DNA of 64,000 bases, from positions 930,001 to 994,000 of the forward strand of contig NZ_CP062938.1 in assembly GCF_014898155.1 (NCBI RefSeq), written 5' to 3'. The notes under the pieces were generated by a model. The model made no database searches. It was given only the letters and a program-made list of their open reading frames with translations, and was not told the origin of the DNA. Origin of the DNA: Bifidobacterium eulemuris. GTDB taxonomy: Bacteria > Actinomycetota > Actinomycetes > Actinomycetales > Bifidobacteriaceae. This document shows positions 41,971 to 50,788 of the stretch, one piece after another (positions within the stretch are counted from its first letter, which is position 1; each line of letters starts with the position of its first letter). A program made the position numbers and the translations under genes.

Positions 41971-43368
41971 TCAAGTGGATTTCACCTCAGACTCGGATTC
42001 GTCCACTCTGCCCCCGGCTTGGCCCAAAGGAGCAAGATCGTCACCGGAAAGTTCGCGACCGTCCTGCGGCCGGCTGCGGAAAAACGCGCCTACGGCCCAC
42101 AACGGCACATTCGTCATCCAATCCTGCTCACGATAGCCTCTTAAGGACGTCCGGTATCCACGCAGACCGAATTTGCCGCACAGCCATCTCAAGCTTTTCG
42201 CCTGTCGCTCGACGCCGGCCTTCACCTCCAAAGGAATCACCGCGCCCCCATGACGGAATATGAAATCCACCCCACCGGAGCTGTTATCCGTTGCCCAATA
42301 GCTGGGATCCACTCCCTCCGACACCAATTGCTGGCACACGTATTGTTCGGTCAAAGCCCCACGGAACTCCGTCAGGGCGGTATCCGCAAGAATGAGATCA
42401 GCCGGCTCAACCGCCATGGCCGCCGCAAGAAGACCCACATCATGCATATACAACTTGAAGGCCGAAAGATCTTGATATGCCCGCAGAGGCAGGGCGGGTT
42501 TCGTAACTTTGAACACCCTCGTGGCCAATCCCGAATCCACGATTTTCTGTATGGCTGACTCGTATTGGACGCTTCGCGCGCCTTTGGCGATATGTCCGAA
42601 AACGAACTTATGGTTTTCCCGCGCCAAATGCGTCGGTATCGAAGCAAAGGCCAGACGCACGCGCTCCACATCACCCCCCGCCTGCGGATGCTTGGAGAAA
42701 TCCATATCATAGTCGGATAACAGTCCCGTCTGAATGTCTCGTGCGGCTTGGTAGCCGTCATTCAAAAACGCGTCGACGGCGGCAGGCATCCCTCCGACAT
42801 AGCAGTACTGCCTCACCCTCCGATCCAAACGATCGGCAAACCCCTCAAGAAAACCGAAATCCAGATCTTCGATATGCCGGGCCAACACGTCATCACCCGT
42901 CGCATCAAGAAACTCAAGAAACGACATCGGACGCATCACCATGGTCTCCACAGCCCCCACGGGGAACGACGTGCCTTCATGCTGGGCAAGGCCCAGATAT
43001 GACCCTGCAGCTGCAATATGAATGCGGGGCAACTGTTCTTTGAATGATTTCAGCATGGTCAGCAGCGCGGGTATCTCTTGTATTTCATCGATAATCAGCA
43101 GCGTCTCATCCTCGCGAACCCGCACGCCCGTGTATGCCTCCACGGAATCCAGAAGTATCTGAGCCGAGCCAGCGCCCGACAAAGCCGACTTCGCCGAGAC
43201 GTCAAAGAGATTCACATATGCGCACGAACGATAATGCCCCTGCCCCAGCATGCGCAGCACATGGGTTTTGCCCACCTGACGCGCACCACGAAGCACCAAC
43301 GGCCGCCTCGATGGGCTGGTGCTCCACCGCAGCAACGCCGACTGTACATCTCTTCGAAATTCCTTCAC
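41971..43368 (-). CDS. AAA_14/DUF4143 ATP-binding protein
   Basis: ATPase of 465 residues. The N-terminal AAA_14 domain has Walker A RGARQVGKTHVL, Walker B TLLIIDEIQEIP and AAAGSYLGLA. The C-terminal DUF4143 part ends in a PD-(D/E)xK-like region (SGGVDFIFRHGGAVIPLEVKAG). It starts with GTG five bases after GGAGG. The function of the family is unknown, and members are often found in accessory DNA. Five spaced repeats occupy the upstream region, which is listed separately. Codon use looks less GC-biased than in neighbouring metabolic genes, consistent with acquisition. Confidence 0.82.
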   Translation of the reverse strand: MKEFRRDVQSALLRWSTSPSRRPLVLRGARQVGKTHVLRMLGQGHYRSCAYVNLFDVSAKSALSGAGSAQILLDSVEAYTGVRVREDETLLIIDEIQEIPALLTMLKSFKEQLPRIHIAAAGSYLGLAQHEGTSFPVGAVETMVMRPMSFLEFLDATGDDVLARHIEDLDFGFLEGFADRLDRRVRQYCYVGGMPAAVDAFLNDGYQAARDIQTGLLSDYDMDFSKHPQAGGDVERVRLAFASIPTHLARENHKFVFGHIAKGARSVQYESAIQKIVDSGLATRVFKVTKPALPLRAYQDLSAFKLYMHDVGLLAAAMAVEPADLILADTALTEFRGALTEQYVCQQLVSEGVDPSYWATDNSSGGVDFIFRHGGAVIPLEVKAGVERQAKSLRWLCGKFGLRGYRTSLRGYREQDWMTNVPLWAVGAFFRSRPQDGRELSGDDLAPLGQAGGRVDESESEVKST

Positions 43369-43401
43369 CGCCACCTCCACACCGATGCTGCTTCCAGCAG
43401 C

Positions 43402-43562
43402 AACACACTTTTCAGGTGTTCCAGAAACCAGAGTAACACACTTTTCAGGCGTTCCAGAAACTGGAATAATACACTTTTCAGGCGTTCAAATCGACATATT
43501 GACACATGTTTCAGGTGTTGAAATATGATTCGAAACACATATTTCAGGCGTTCAACAATCAT
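43402..43562. repeat. Five direct repeats, four at exact 33-base pitch
   Basis: The core TTCAGG(C/T)GTT starts at 43411, 43444, 43477, 43510 and 43553, i.e. steps of 33, 33, 33 and 43. Each copy is preceded by ACACnnnT. Copy 2 continues into TTCCAGAAACTGGAA, a hairpin. They lie directly upstream of the ATPase gene. Confidence 0.85.
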
Positions 43563-43618
43563 CACCTCATGACACCTACCAGTCACGCCCCGCGAGCACA
43601 GCGAAGACCCACCCATCA

Positions 43619-43650
43619 TGAAGCTAGCTTCACATGAAGCGAACTTCATG
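43619..43650. promoter_or_regulatory. Twin palindromic operator of the XRE gene
   Basis: TGAAGCTAGCTTCA is immediately followed by CATGAAGCGAACTTCATG; both are perfect dyads sharing ATGAAG half-sites. TTATAGTGA just after them could be the -10 element. Autoregulation by the XRE protein is likely. Confidence 0.65.
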
Positions 43651-43690
43651 TTATAGTGATGGCGGAAGGCAATATGAAAGTAGATATGCG

Positions 43691-43915
43691 ATGAAGACGA
43701 AGGTTCGCGAATACCGCAACGCGGTGGGCATGACCCAGCAGGAGCTGGCGCGGCTCGTCGGGGTGTCGTCGCGCACCATCATCTCCATCGAACGCGAGCA
43801 GTACAGCCCCTCGCTGATGCTCGCCTACCGCATGGCGCGGCTGTTCGGCGTCAGCGTCGAAGATCTTTGCCAACTTGAGGAGAACCGTCTCATCGAAGAC
43901 GGCGAAGGGAAGTGA
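43691..43915 (+). CDS. Small XRE-family regulator (YgzD-like)
   Basis: Helix-turn-helix protein of 74 residues, almost only the DNA-binding domain. It has MTQQELARLVGVSSRTIISIEREQYSPSLMLAYRMARLF, typical of the short stand-alone regulators that sit before a membrane protein gene. No good ribosome site is visible. The next gene starts four bases after its stop, so the two form an operon controlled by the twin palindrome. Confidence 0.88.
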   Translation: MKTKVREYRNAVGMTQQELARLVGVSSRTIISIEREQYSPSLMLAYRMARLFGVSVEDLCQLEENRLIEDGEGK

Positions 43916-43919
43916 CACC

Positions 43920-44393
43920 ATGAACGACAACGGCAACGACAACAAACTACTCCAGAGCCAACGGCAGAACCGCGTCTTCGGCATCGTGTTCCTCATCCTC
44001 GCTCTTCAGGATGCGCTGTCGATCACCTTGGGGCACGACCCCATGTCATGGCGAAACATCTTTCCCATGATGGCATACGCTGTGACGAGCGTCCTCATGC
44101 TCGCCGCATCGCGCTCACCGATAACGGCCATCTCCGCGAACCCCGACCTCGCCGAAGACGAGCGCGACCGGCTCATCGTGATGAAAACCTACGCAACGGC
44201 CACACGTATCATGGAATTCACACTTGCCCTCGTCGGCTTGGTTTGCGGAATTCTCGCCAACTATGACGGCTCGGCCGTACTTGCCAACATTTCAGGCGCG
44301 CTTGCAATCATCAGCAGCACCTGCCTGATCACCATGTGCGCCACGATGCTACTGTGTGCCGCGCTGTCAGCGCATTACAATCGCACCATGTAA
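43920..44393 (+). CDS. Small membrane protein paired with the XRE regulator
   Basis: Protein of 157 residues with four predicted membrane helices: VFGIVFLILALQDALSI, NIFPMMAYAVTSVLMLAA, EFTLALVGLVCGILANY and SGALAIISSTCLITMCATML. A charged loop (PDLAEDERDRLIVMKTYA) lies between helices two and three. I do not recognise a family with certainty; DUF2178-type partners of such regulators are similar in plan. It is co-transcribed with the preceding regulator. Function unknown. Confidence 0.7.
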   Translation: MNDNGNDNKLLQSQRQNRVFGIVFLILALQDALSITLGHDPMSWRNIFPMMAYAVTSVLMLAASRSPITAISANPDLAEDERDRLIVMKTYATATRIMEFTLALVGLVCGILANYDGSAVLANISGALAIISSTCLITMCATMLLCAALSAHYNRTM

Positions 44394-44614
44394 CGCGCCA
44401 TGCCCATTCGTCACCATGCGCTTGGATACTTCAATCATGTTCGTGGTCACGCCTGCATGACGATGCGATGTGGATAAGTGGAGGCTGGAACCACATAGGC
44501 CGGTTCGGCTTGCGCGACCGGTCGCCCATACCGCATCATGGCCCCCACGCAGAGTATGTCCACGTACACGCGAAGGAGCGATTATGACAATGGCGCATAT
44601 TATTCCTGTATTAA

Positions 44615-44646
44615 AATCAGATAATAATCCATATAATTATCTGATT
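44615..44646. promoter_or_regulatory. Operator of the toxin-antitoxin pair
   Basis: A perfect 11-base inverted repeat, AATCAGATAAT and ATTATCTGATT, ends 15 bases before the antitoxin start. The surroundings are unusually AT-rich. Such palindromes usually bind the antitoxin or the complex. Confidence 0.7.
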
Positions 44647-44661
44647 GCTCAGGAGCACAAC

Positions 44662-44955
44662 ATGAAAACCTATACCATGGCGGAACTTAGTCGCTCCACC
44701 AAGAAAATCTGCAACGAGAACGAGCCGGTGATCATCACCAACAACGGCAAGCCGCAATGCCTGATGTTCAATATCGAGGATGCTCCGATCGACGAGGTTG
44801 TGGATTATTTCACCGACGCGCTGGGCACATGGGCGCTTCGGCGCGCGCAGGAGCGAGCGGTCTCGCTCGGCGCCAACGCCATGACCCTGGATGAGATCAA
44901 CGAAGAGATCCGTCTTGCGCGATTGGAAATCGGACAGGGTGATTACGATGCGTAA
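44662..44955 (+). CDS. Phd/YefM-type antitoxin
   Basis: Antitoxin of 97 residues. The N-terminal DNA-binding part (KTYTMAELSRSTKKICNEN, PVIITNNGKPQCLMF) fits the Phd/YefM fold. The acidic C-terminal part (TLDEINEEIRLARLEIGQGDYDA) should neutralise the toxin. AGGAG precedes the ATG. Its last eight bases overlap the toxin gene. Confidence 0.85.
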   Translation: MKTYTMAELSRSTKKICNENEPVIITNNGKPQCLMFNIEDAPIDEVVDYFTDALGTWALRRAQERAVSLGANAMTLDEINEEIRLARLEIGQGDYDA

Positions 44956-45343
44956 CGCCGTTCTCGACACCAACGTCGTGGTGTCCGCTGTGCTCAATCC
45001 CAACGGAATACCCGCCGCGATTGTGGACGCCTCATCGCAACGCAAGTATCGACCCATCCTGTGTACCGCGACCATGCATGAGTACAAGGAGGTGCTGCGA
45101 CGACCCAAGTTCCCCATCACCGAGCTCGAAATCAATCTGATACTGGCGAAACTGCGCAGAAACGGCCGGTACGTCACGCCAAGTCCGCAGCCGGAGCGAT
45201 TCACCGACATGAGCGACAAGGTGTTTTGGGATCTTGCCGTCACCGCCGACGCATCCGTGGTCACGGGCAATATCAAGCATTTTCCCGACGATCAGCGCGT
45301 GCGCACGCCGCGTCAGTTCCACGACGAGCTCTGCGACGCCTAG
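44948..45343 (+). CDS. PIN-domain ribonuclease toxin
   Basis: PIN-domain protein of 131 residues of the COG1569 type. The metal-binding Asp residues are in AVLDTNVVVSAVL near the N-terminus and in KVFWDLAVTADASVVTGNIKHF near the C-terminus. A conserved Glu lies in TMHEYKEVLRRPKF. It would cleave RNA when released from the antitoxin. The start lies within the antitoxin gene, giving tight translational coupling. Confidence 0.88.
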   Translation: MRNAVLDTNVVVSAVLNPNGIPAAIVDASSQRKYRPILCTATMHEYKEVLRRPKFPITELEINLILAKLRRNGRYVTPSPQPERFTDMSDKVFWDLAVTADASVVTGNIKHFPDDQRVRTPRQFHDELCDA

Positions 45344-45626
45344 CCGCCGCGCATAACCCACATCGCACTATACATGGTCTTCACAGCAAAGTGACGGAAC
45401 CATCGAGGAAGACGAAGCCCGCGTATCCGCACGCCACCTCGCCGGCTATACGACTCCTGTCCGCGCTGGTTTTCGAATCAGCGCACATATCGGCACGACC
45501 CCTTGCCTCAGTCGTCTCTTTCCCAAGGGTTGTACGACCCATATGATTCAGAGCTCGTCTGTCATCGGCATGCAGCCTGCAACGGCCGGCAGGCCCAGGC
45601 TGGCGGAGGCGAAGTCTTTACCTCTC
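45344..45626. other. Spacer between the toxin and DUF624 genes
   Basis: I see no gene or strong hairpin in these 283 bases. The flanking genes converge here, and short reading frames lack ribosome sites and family motifs. Confidence 0.5.
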
Positions 45627-46301
45627 CTACTGATTCCGCTTACGCCGGCCCGCCTCGGTGGGCTCCAATTCGCGCACGTCCAACCCCGGCAGACGACCCC
45701 ATGAATACACGGCCATCATGACGGCGAACATCGGTAGCGCCGCACCGAACGCCATAATCAGCCCCGGCCAGGTGGAATACGCCCACATGGTGATGACGAA
45801 CAGCACCAACACCATCAGCGAACACAACGGTCGGGCGATCACCATCGACAGCGAGGTGCGCAGCGTCCATACCGGCCCTTCGTCGTAGTGGGAGCGGATC
45901 GCCCAGCTCAGGAACACGAACAGGCCGTAGATCAGATTGAGCAGGAGCAGCACACCGGAGACGGCGACGCCGAGCACCCCCATATCGTTGTTCTGCACCA
46001 GCCAGTATTCCCACATCAAAAGCCCCCACACCAGGAACTGCGGCCAGCCGAACATATTGGCACCGGCCAGCTCCTGCCGCCATGCGCGATGGAAGGTGAG
46101 CCACGTACGCTTGACGGTCCAGGAACGGTCATCCACATCCAACAGCCATGCACGATAGGTGGAGGCGCTGGCGGCGATCGATGGGAACAGGCCAGCCACC
46201 ACCAATCCCAGCACCGTGTGGACGATAAACGCAACATGCACCACCACAATCATCATGATGATGCGGCACAGGAACTCATATCCGGCTGCAAAACGCTTCA
46301 T
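45627..46301 (-). CDS. DUF624 (YesL-type) membrane protein
   Basis: Membrane protein of 224 residues with about five helices. TYRAWLLDVDDRSWTVKRTWLTFHRAWRQ after the first helix is typical of the DUF624/YesL family, which accompanies glycan-uptake operons in Gram-positive bacteria. It is the last gene of the LacI-controlled glycan operon, starting 20 bases after the broken GH43-like gene. Its molecular role is unknown. Confidence 0.85.
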   Translation of the reverse strand: MKRFAAGYEFLCRIIMMIVVVHVAFIVHTVLGLVVAGLFPSIAASASTYRAWLLDVDDRSWTVKRTWLTFHRAWRQELAGANMFGWPQFLVWGLLMWEYWLVQNNDMGVLGVAVSGVLLLLNLIYGLFVFLSWAIRSHYDEGPVWTLRTSLSMVIARPLCSLMVLVLFVITMWAYSTWPGLIMAFGAALPMFAVMMAVYSWGRLPGLDVRELEPTEAGRRKRNQ

Positions 46302-46320
46302 GGCACCTCACCTTAGCTTG

Positions 46321-47476
46321 TTATCCAGCGATTACGCTGTCCGCATCGCCATATGCCGTGACTAATCGGCCCCGTTCGGCCGCCGTGATCGGGATCACCA
46401 TGCCATGACGTGGCTTGCCGCCATCGGGACTGGTCGGCAGACACTCTCGAAGTTTGCCGCCGACCGGTTCCCACCCGCCGTTCAATGAGGCGTCACGCGT
46501 GGCGAATCCGACGTAATGACCGGGACCATCATGGTATCGGGGTTGATCGATGAACAGATACCAGGCGTAGCCGTTGACGTCGCCCGGATTCGCGGGGAAG
46601 ATCGTCGGCCCCTCGCCGCGGGTGAACACCTTGGACGCGCCTTGCTCGTCGACCTCGCCATTGGGCATGCCGACGCCGACCTTCTCTGCGACCAGCTGCC
46701 ATCCCACGCAGGTAGGCAAGCCGTCGCCGTCGGAGACATCACCATCTCCCGCATTCGATACGACACCGGCGAGCTCTCCGGAGACCACGTTCAGAAAATC
46801 ACGACTGCGCTCCTGCCGGATGGTCATGGTGCGCTCGTCCTTGATGAACCGGTGGTACCACTCCCCCCACTCGCGTCGCGGTGACATCGATGGTGCCGAA
46901 TCCGTCGTGCCCATTGCCGCCGCACACGTCGACCCACACCTGCGCCGACGTGAACTCCCGGAAGTCCGCGGTGGCGGCAACCATCATGCGGTTGTAGGTG
47001 CTGCGCTCACGAGGATCCCCGTCTTCGTACAGATTCGACGCCCAGTACACCGCGTACAGGCCGATCTCATCCAGCCACAGCGCCTCGGGCGCCCAGGTGT
47101 TGCCTGCCTCAGGCGGCGAAACCAACACATGGCGCTGATCCGACCAGTGGACCAGGTCAGGGGATTCCCAGATTTCCAGATATCGCGAGCCCATACGCTG
47201 CGACCTGCCGAAGTCGCCGCCGAGCGACGCGACGTTGAGGTCCGTGGCCATCATCACGAAGCCGCCGTCACGCTTACGCAGAATGAACGGGTCGCGCAGT
47301 CCCTTCGTGCCATACCGCGACGAGAACAATGGCATGCCACCGTTCAATACGCGCCAGCGCAGCGCGTCATTGCCTTCGGACACGGCCAGACAGATACGCT
47401 CCCCGCCCACGCCGTCCCCGGTGAAATAGGCCCATGCATACGCCTCGTACGGTTTACATGACTCGTCGAACGTCAT
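46321..47476 (-). pseudogene. GH43-like glycosidase gene split by a frameshift in a G6 run
   Basis: Two overlapping frames form one GH43-like five-bladed propeller of about 384 residues. The upstream frame holds the first blades (AYAWAYFTG, GTKGLRDPFILRKRDGG, WAPEALWLDE with the likely acid Glu). The downstream frame starts at EWYHRFIKDERTMTIRQERS and runs to the end. The break is the run of six G (C on the + strand) at 46863-46868; with five G the frames join as RVGEWYHRF. As sequenced, the product would end in about 20 wrong residues after the third blade. Homopolymer slippage, phase variation or a sequencing error are all possible. Confidence 0.78.
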
Positions 47477-47546
47477 GATGATTCCCAACCTCCCGCCATG
47501 CCGACAAGCAGATCGGCCCACGTGCGTCCAGTATAACGATGTATGG

Positions 47547-48635
47547 TCAGGCCTGCAGAACCTGTTTGTCCTCGATGTACGCACCCGCACGGTCCGCTTC
47601 GAGCACACGCTCGTATTCGGCGCGGGTCAGACTCAGCACACCGCCATGCTTGGTGTGCGGTGCCATATCGAACTCATCCGACTTCAAATACTCGAAGCCG
47701 TGGTCGATGTCGGTGGTGACCATCGGGCGATATCCGATGGAGGGGATGACGTCGACGTACAGATACACTTCGTCGTTCGAGTGGGAGGCGAACAACGCCG
47801 GACCTTCGACGCCTCGCGGATCGCCGTTCTCGGTCCAGTCGGCACCGATGGCGTCCTGGATGACGCTCCATTGCGCCTGGGGCTCCCACCAACGATCGCC
47901 GTCGGTGGATTCCAGCACGATGCCGCGCTCGTTCTGATGTTTGGTGGCGCGATACACGCGCCCTCCACGCGCCAGCATGGTGGTGTCGATGGTGGGGTAT
48001 CCCTCGTCGATGAACACGCCGCCGTATTCGTAGGTATCGTTGGTGAAGTCCGCGGTGGCGCCCCAGAGCACACGGTCGTAGACATCGGGATTCTCATGCC
48101 TGGGATCGTCGTCGGCGAACAGCTTGCTCGACCAGTACAGCACGAACGCACCTCGGCCGCCTTCACGGCCTTGCGGATAATAATCCGGCACCCACAGCGC
48201 TTCGGGCGCCCACGCCATACCAAGTTCGGCATGCGTGCCGTCGGCCTTGCGCGACACGTCCAAGGTGCGCGGTTCGCTCCAATGCACCAGATCATCCGAT
48301 TCCCAGATGATGAGGTTGGTGCTGCCGTGATGGGACCATTCGTACCAGCCGGAGCCGGATTCCGAGCCATGCCCTGAGGTGAATACCTGCAGATCGGTGG
48401 CCAGGATGTACACGCGGCCGGTCTCGGGGTTGCGCACCAGATAGGGGTCGCGCACGCCCTTGGTGCCGAATGGCGAGGTCAGCACCGGTTTGCCGTGGTT
48501 CAATGGATTCCAATGCTCCGGATTGTCGCCGTCGGACAGGTCGAGATAAATGCGTTCCGCATAGCTTTTGGGATCCTCGATGAAGTGGACGAGCAAATAG
48601 CCGTAAGGCGCGGCCGGAATGGAATAGTCAGTCAT
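47547..48635 (-). CDS. GH43-like glycosidase
   Basis: Intracellular propeller protein of 362 residues, related to the frameshifted neighbour. It has YLLVHFIEDPKSYAERIYLDLSDG, GTKGVRDPYLVRNPETGR (with a conserved Asp), IIWESDDLVHWSEPR and MAWAPEALWVPDYY (likely acid Glu). Members are arabinosidases or xylosidases; the lack of a signal peptide and the adjacent importer suggest action on imported oligosaccharides. A hairpin at 48668-48717 separates it from the permease genes of the same operon. Confidence 0.8.
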   Translation of the reverse strand: MTDYSIPAAPYGYLLVHFIEDPKSYAERIYLDLSDGDNPEHWNPLNHGKPVLTSPFGTKGVRDPYLVRNPETGRVYILATDLQVFTSGHGSESGSGWYEWSHHGSTNLIIWESDDLVHWSEPRTLDVSRKADGTHAELGMAWAPEALWVPDYYPQGREGGRGAFVLYWSSKLFADDDPRHENPDVYDRVLWGATADFTNDTYEYGGVFIDEGYPTIDTTMLARGGRVYRATKHQNERGIVLESTDGDRWWEPQAQWSVIQDAIGADWTENGDPRGVEGPALFASHSNDEVYLYVDVIPSIGYRPMVTTDIDHGFEYLKSDEFDMAPHTKHGGVLSLTRAEYERVLEADRAGAYIEDKQVLQA

Positions 48636-48667
48636 TGCATGCTCCGGGAAACGGTAATGGATAAGGT

Positions 48668-48717
48668 AAGGGCCCGCACTCTGGGAAGGAAAGGAGAGAA
48701 AACCCGTGCGGACCCTT
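48668..48717 (-). promoter_or_regulatory. Intra-operon hairpin
   Basis: AAGGGCCCGCAC and a near-complement (one mismatch) enclose 26 bases between the permease and GH43-like genes. It could lower expression of the enzymes relative to the transporter or stabilise the upstream mRNA 3' end. Confidence 0.5.
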
Positions 48718-48737
48718 CGTTCGGAATGGACCGGAGA

Positions 48738-49697
48738 TCAGCCCTTGACCGCGCCGATCATCACACCCTTGTTGAAGTACTTCTGGATGAAGGGGTAGAG
48801 GATCAGCAGCGGGATGGTGGAGATGAGGATGATGCCGTACTTGATCTGGTCGGCGAACAGCTGCATCTGCCCCAAATTCATCGAGCCGGAGGAGTTCGCG
48901 GCCGCCTGGGTTCCGAGCAGGATGCGCTGCAACCAGTTCTGCAGCGGCTGCTTGTCCCAATCGCGCAGGTAGACCAAGCCGGTGAAGAAGTCGTTCCAGT
49001 GCTGCACGAAGTAGTACAGCGTGATCACGGCGATGATGGCACCGGACAGAGGGATGACGATGCGGAAAAAGTAGCCGTAGTAGTTCAGACCATCCAGCTC
49101 GGACGCCTCATGCAGCTCCTCGGGGATCGAGGTCTCGAAGAAGGAGCGTGCGATGATGAGGTTGAACACATTGACCGCGGACGGCAGAATGAACACCCAC
49201 ATGCTGTCGAGCAGGTTCAGGTCCTTGTACAGCAGGTAGTTCGGGATGATGCCGCCGGCGAAGAACATCGTGAAGGTGAACAGGAACAGCAGCACGCGGC
49301 GTGGCTTGAACTCGCGACGGGACAGCGCGAAGGCCGCCGGGATGGTCACGGCCACATTCAGCGCGGTGCCGAGGAACGAGTAGATGAAGGTGTTGCGGTA
49401 GCCGGTCCACACGCCCTCGTTGGCGAACACCATGGCATACCCCTCGAGGTTGAACCCGACGGGCAGCAGGGTCACCTGCCCCTTGGCCACGGCGGCCGGA
49501 TCGGAGAAGGAAGCCATGACGATGAACCAGATCGGGTAGATGACCACGAACAGAATCAGCGCGGTGAGCACACCGATCATGATGTCGACGATCCAGTCGG
49601 ACACCGTGCGTTGCTGCTTCATATGCGGGTTGAAGGGGATGTCGTCGGCGGAGAGTTTCGGGGAGACACCTTGGGGTTGAACTGTTGCTTGTGCCAT
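48738..49697 (-). CDS. Carbohydrate ABC transporter permease (LplC/MalG type)
   Basis: Permease of 319 residues with six helices. The EAA loop is ELHEASELDGLNYYGYFFRIVIP. The N-terminal region before the first helix is polar. It pairs with the LplB-type permease directly upstream and the lipoprotein at the operon front. No ATPase gene is present, as is usual for bifidobacterial sugar importers that share an MsiK-like ATPase. Confidence 0.9.
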   Translation of the reverse strand: MAQATVQPQGVSPKLSADDIPFNPHMKQQRTVSDWIVDIMIGVLTALILFVVIYPIWFIVMASFSDPAAVAKGQVTLLPVGFNLEGYAMVFANEGVWTGYRNTFIYSFLGTALNVAVTIPAAFALSRREFKPRRVLLFLFTFTMFFAGGIIPNYLLYKDLNLLDSMWVFILPSAVNVFNLIIARSFFETSIPEELHEASELDGLNYYGYFFRIVIPLSGAIIAVITLYYFVQHWNDFFTGLVYLRDWDKQPLQNWLQRILLGTQAAANSSGSMNLGQMQLFADQIKYGIILISTIPLLILYPFIQKYFNKGVMIGAVKG

Positions 49698-49707
49698 GTC
49701 TCGCTCC

Positions 49708-50697
49708 TTAGAAGATGCTCGTGTCGTTGATCTTCTTGGTGATGAAGTTGGTCAGCACCAGGAAGCCGAAATTGACGAGGGTGTTGAACAGGCCGATCGC
49801 AGTGGACAGCGAGATCTGACCGTTGATGATGCCCATCTTGTACACGTAGGTGGAAAGAACCTCGGAACTGGTGAGGTTCAGCGCGTTCTGCATCAGGTAG
49901 GTCTTCTCGAAGCCTACGCCGAGGATGCCGCCCATCTTGAGGATCAGCATGATGGTGCAGGTCGGCAGGATGGTGGGGATATCCACGTATCGGATGAGCT
50001 GGAGACGGCCGGCGCCGTCGATTTTGGCCGCCTCGTACAGGGCGGTGTCCACTGCGGAAAGCGCCGCGAGGTAGATGATGCAGTCCCAGCCGCAGTGCTG
50101 CCAGACTTCGGAGATCCAGTAGATGGCGGCGAACCACTGGGGCTTGCCGAGCAGGCTCTGCTCGCCAAGGAAGCGGCCGATGATGCCGGAGTCCGGGGAG
50201 AGGAAGATGTTGACCATCGAAATCACGACCACCACGGAGATGAAGTGCGGCATGTAGGTGATGGTCTGTACGAAGCTTTTGAGCTTCGTGTTGTGCAGCT
50301 GGTTGATGAGCAGAGCCAGGGCGATCGGGGCGAAGAAGCCGACCACGGCGGTCTGCAGGGCGATGTTCACCGTGTTGCCGATGACCTGCAACGCCTGCGG
50401 GCTGCGGAAGAACTGCTCGAAGTATTTGAGTCCGACGAATTTGCCGCCGGTCAGACCGGCTGTGGGGTTGAAGTCGCGGAACGCCAGCTGCAAGCCGTAC
50501 ATCGGCACGTAGGCGAAGATAAGAACGAACACCATGGCGGGGGCCACGAAGGTCCACAGCTGCCAATATCGCTTGAAATGCTCCACTATCTTCACAGGCA
50601 GCGGCTGGTTTTTGCGCAAGGCGATGTTGTCCACCACCGCCGCATCCGCGGCGTCGTCGTATGTGGAGCTCGCCCCCACGGTGTTTGCGCTTGTCAT
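49708..50697 (-). CDS. Carbohydrate ABC transporter permease (LplB type)
   Basis: Permease of 329 residues of the LplB/polysaccharide group. About six helices begin at LWTFVAPAMVFVLIFAYVPMYGLQLAF. The EAA loop is ALYEAAKIDGAGRLQLIRYVDIP. The stop codon lies ten bases before the partner permease start. This transporter group usually imports larger or branched oligosaccharides. Confidence 0.9.
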   Translation of the reverse strand: MTSANTVGASSTYDDAADAAVVDNIALRKNQPLPVKIVEHFKRYWQLWTFVAPAMVFVLIFAYVPMYGLQLAFRDFNPTAGLTGGKFVGLKYFEQFFRSPQALQVIGNTVNIALQTAVVGFFAPIALALLINQLHNTKLKSFVQTITYMPHFISVVVVISMVNIFLSPDSGIIGRFLGEQSLLGKPQWFAAIYWISEVWQHCGWDCIIYLAALSAVDTALYEAAKIDGAGRLQLIRYVDIPTILPTCTIMLILKMGGILGVGFEKTYLMQNALNLTSSEVLSTYVYKMGIINGQISLSTAIGLFNTLVNFGFLVLTNFITKKINDTSIF

Positions 50698-50788
50698 CTT
50701 GTCCTTCTTTGTACGATGTGCTGTGTGCGATATGAGGCGCCGGGGCGGCGGAGGGAAGACCGCCGCCCAACGGCACCTGAGGTCGGGA

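Larger units (their letters stand above)
43369..43690. other. Gene-free region with repeats between the ATPase and XRE genes
   Basis: This 322-base divergent spacer holds five repeats near the ATPase start and two perfect palindromes near the XRE start. The repeats also read as 11-residue units (ERLKSVLxxFL) in one frame, but that frame overlaps the ATPase start and has no ribosome site, so I do not call it a gene. Confidence 0.65.

Noticed and set aside
43402..43562. Possible CRISPR array
   Set aside because: Repeat cores are short and degenerate, the intervening bases resemble each other, and there are no cas genes in the window.
43365..43649. A 94-codon frame encoding 11-residue repeats (ERLKSVL) over the 33-base array
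   Set aside because: No ribosome site, it overlaps the ATPase start, and the periodicity follows from the DNA repeat length being a multiple of three.
45226..45546. Small open frame spanning the toxin end and the spacer
   Set aside because: It overlaps the PIN toxin in another frame, has no ribosome site and no recognisable motif.
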